From assembly GCF_027744825.2 (NCBI RefSeq), contig NC_071334.1, positions 33,325,937 to 33,389,936 of the forward strand: 64,000 bases of DNA, written 5' to 3'. The position numbers and the translations under genes were made by a program. The notes under the pieces were generated by a model. The model made no database searches and was not told the origin of the DNA. It was given only the letters and a program-made list of their open reading frames with translations. Each line of letters starts with the position of its first letter. Position 1 is the first letter of the stretch. This document shows, piece by piece, positions 61,927-64,000 of this stretch. The DNA comes from Synchiropus splendidus (taxonomy: Eukaryota; Chordata; Actinopteri; Syngnathiformes; Callionymidae).

Positions 61927-62311
61927 ATCGTGATGAGAGCCGTTTATCTGTCTTTTGTCCATTTGAAACACCTACACCGAGAAGACAAGAAACTCTTTTG
62001 AAGACAGTAATGTCCGCATTTTGGCAAAAGATGACAGATTGTTTGAAAGAGTCTTACTCTCTGACTCTTACTAGTCCGGATGACCTGATTCAAACCTGTG
62101 CTGCGTGATGACCTGGATAACTGAGCACTCTCACAAACTTTGCTGTTTGTTTTTTTTCTGTGAAGCCATTTTCACAAAACCACATTGTCAAACTTTTTAT
62201 TTGCAACAATAACATAATTCACTCATTTATCTGTACTCATTCAATGCACTCAGAATCATGGTCAGACTTGAAGTGAACTATGTACAGTGTTCTGAAGGAT
62301 CTTCCCTGGAG

Positions 62312-62333
62312 GTGGATCGAAACCATCCTCTGC
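62312..62333 (+). pseudogene. initiator tRNA-Met 3' fragment
   Basis: GTGGATCGAAACCATCCTCT only: T arm and part of the 3' acceptor. Confidence 0.7.
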
Positions 62334-62725
62334 CTTGAACGTTTTTATATTCTATTCAAATGCTATAGGTTCACTTTCATGTGTTTCCTTTGAAGTGTTG
62401 ATGATGTGTCAAGCTGTGTGTGAATGGGTGTTTGTGTATAGTGGATGAACGTAGAGAGCACTGTATAAGCCAGAGTGACATTTCAGAAGCATCAGTGTGT
62501 GATGGTCATCTCTGTCGCATTAATGTCAATAAAGGAGTCTGAGGTGCAGGTCACAGAAGAACAACAGCCCAGCAGTGAGAAGAATGTTTATTTTCCCTGG
62601 TAATGGGTTTAAAACTGTGTTACTTTCCTGCTTGAGGAAAAAAGAAAATATAAGTTTCGACATGTGGTTGTTAAAGTAAAGTTATTTATATACTGGATGT
62701 TCACTGAAGGACAGCAGCCACCAGT

Positions 62726-62797
62726 GGTTCCATGGTGTAATGGTCAGCACTCTGGACTCTGAATCCAGTGATCCGAGTTCAAGTCTCGGTGGAACCT
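62726..62797 (+). tRNA. tRNA-Gln (CTG)
   Basis: 72 nt, all arms paired, anticodon CTG, discriminator T. Intact partner of the damaged 47318-47382. Confidence 0.94.
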
Positions 62798-63353
62798 GTC
62801 TCTTTCTGCCAGTGATCACACTCCTCGTGGCTCCACCGTCCAACTGGCGCTCCATGAACTCATACTCTACATGTGAATAGTTTATAGGTTCCTGTCCTGA
62901 AATGGTGCTGTGACTGGTGGTGGAGTGCCTTCATGAGGCTTCCGTTGACTCTACTTTGTGCTTCAAATACTTCAGCGTCACTTCTGCACCATGAGTAAGT
63001 CTGAGTGGAACCTCTATGTTTGCCTGGTACAGCAGGGCCACGCCCAAGGAACAGGGCAGACTGCAGCGTGCATTCTGAGAAGGTGATCGGTAGCATTCTG
63101 CCGCCTCTTCAGGACCCAGAGACATGCTGGTCGGATCAGAGCCGACCCTTCTCACCCTGGTCATGGACTGTTTGTCCCTTTTTCCTCTAGTAGGAGGCTA
63201 CGGTCGATCCAGAACAGAACCTCCGACACAGGAACAGCTTCTTGTCCTCGGCTGTCAGATGAGGAAGAATTGGACCATTAGGTTTCCTCTCACTGCATTT
63301 CTACTGGTTATACCAGTTTTATGATGGAATGTCCAAGAGCCACTCCAAAGTTC

Positions 63354-63420
63354 CACAACACTAATGGTCAGCACTCTGGAGTCTGAATCCAGTGATCTGA
63401 GTTCAAATCTTTTTGGAGCC
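63354..63420 (+). pseudogene. tRNA-Gln (CTG) pseudogene
   Basis: Duplicate of 47955-48021 with the same damage. Confidence 0.72.
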
Positions 63421-63899
63421 TCAGTTTTCATGTCCTGAAACTTGCTTTGGAGTCACACTGACATGTTGACGAAAGCTCTTCCTGTAACTGATGCCATATA
63501 TTGTTCGAGCCACTCGTCTGTTCACACACCACAATTCCCAACAGAAGCCACATTCCACAACTTCATTGCACTGCACACTTGATCTCCAAGACCAAAACTT
63601 TCTATTTAATCTGAAAGTTTATAGATTTGAAGGAATTATTGTAGCTATATAAATTAGACTTTTAATCTAAGAGGCCTCTTGACGTTGCTTATTCTTCTTT
63701 TATTCCAGCATCTGTTCTACGAACTTTTACCTTTGCAGTGTAAATGAAGGGGAAGGAATTGCGTCTCGTGAGTATTACAAAGTAATAAACCTAAGTTTGA
63801 GGTGGAGGATGAAGGAAGAAATTGGAACAAGATTGGAATGGTTTGCAATGGATGTTCAGACAAGCAGTGGAAAGGAGTCCTATGACTTTGGTTACACAT
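63421..63899. other. Spacer before tRNA-Ser
   Basis: Matches 48022-48501 with very few differences. Confidence 0.6.
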
Positions 63900-63981
63900 G
63901 TTGTTGTGGCCGAGTGGTTGAGGCGACGCACTCGAAATCCATTGGCGTTTCCCTGCGTAGGTTCGAATCCTGCCAACAACG
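63900..63981 (+). tRNA. tRNA-Ser (CGA), anticodon stem damaged
   Basis: 82 nt, acceptor fully paired, anticodon CGA. The 5' anticodon stem reads ACGCA in place of ATGGA, leaving two mismatches. Probably a recent pseudogene. Confidence 0.7.
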
Positions 63982-64000
63982 GAAATCTTACATTTTATTA

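Noticed and set aside
10748..63981. CRISPR array, suggested by evenly repeated 70-80 bp units
   Set aside because: The repeats are tRNA genes with cloverleaf pairing in a vertebrate genome, with irregular spacing and both orientations.
10748..63981. 5S rRNA or snRNA genes, which often accompany such arrays
   Set aside because: I saw no 5S, U1, U2 or U6 signature on either strand.

Overview
The window looks like nuclear DNA of a teleost fish. It carries fish-type NLR leucine-rich-repeat exons of 174-177 bp, vertebrate-type tRNA genes with internal pol III promoters, long GT/AT microsatellites and a teleost-like set of transposons: Tc1/mariner, hAT, PIF/Harbinger-like, CR1/L2-like LINEs, Ty3/gypsy and a Tigger-like MITE. 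There are no operons or ribosome binding sites. Most open frames are chance frames over repeats. Layout. (1) 1-8005, plus strand: the 3' part of one NLR-family immune receptor gene. It has a partial exon, six in-frame 177-bp LRR exons, one 174-bp last LRR exon and a short terminal exon. The introns hold duplicated blocks, a decayed Tc1 element, microsatellites and a foldback. The NACHT part would lie upstream of the window. (2) 8006-10430: little that I recognise except a broken Ty3/gypsy pol 3' end on the minus strand. (3) 10.7-64 kb: a tRNA gene array in both orientations containing Gln (CTG, TTG), initiator Met (CAT), Thr (AGT), Ser (TGA, CGA) and Gly (TCC), plus many damaged copies. I list about 45 full-length or nearly full-length tRNA genes and about 35 fragments. 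The array is built from three recurring modules. Module X is Gln(CTG), an Asn-like relic, a Gly-like gene, Gly(TCC) and an L2 LINE fragment, present six times. Module Y is iMet, Gln(TTG), Thr and a truncated Gln-like gene, present about ten times and sometimes missing parts. Module Z is Ser followed by Gln and Ser-flanking spacers. Spacers are duplicated with the genes. The clearest large duplication is about 26.5-35.2 kb against about 54.0-62.1 kb. Since that duplication one copy gained a hAT transposon and the other an L2 LINE, so each copy supplies the empty site for the other's insertion. The most interesting items are: an apparently complete five-exon hAT transposase gene with an exact 8-bp target duplication; a Harbinger-like element whose two ends lie in two different target sites at an inversion junction; tRNA copies with changed anticodons; and an unidentified charged ORF family that travels with tRNA-Gln. 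Homology calls are from recognition of motifs, without database searches.
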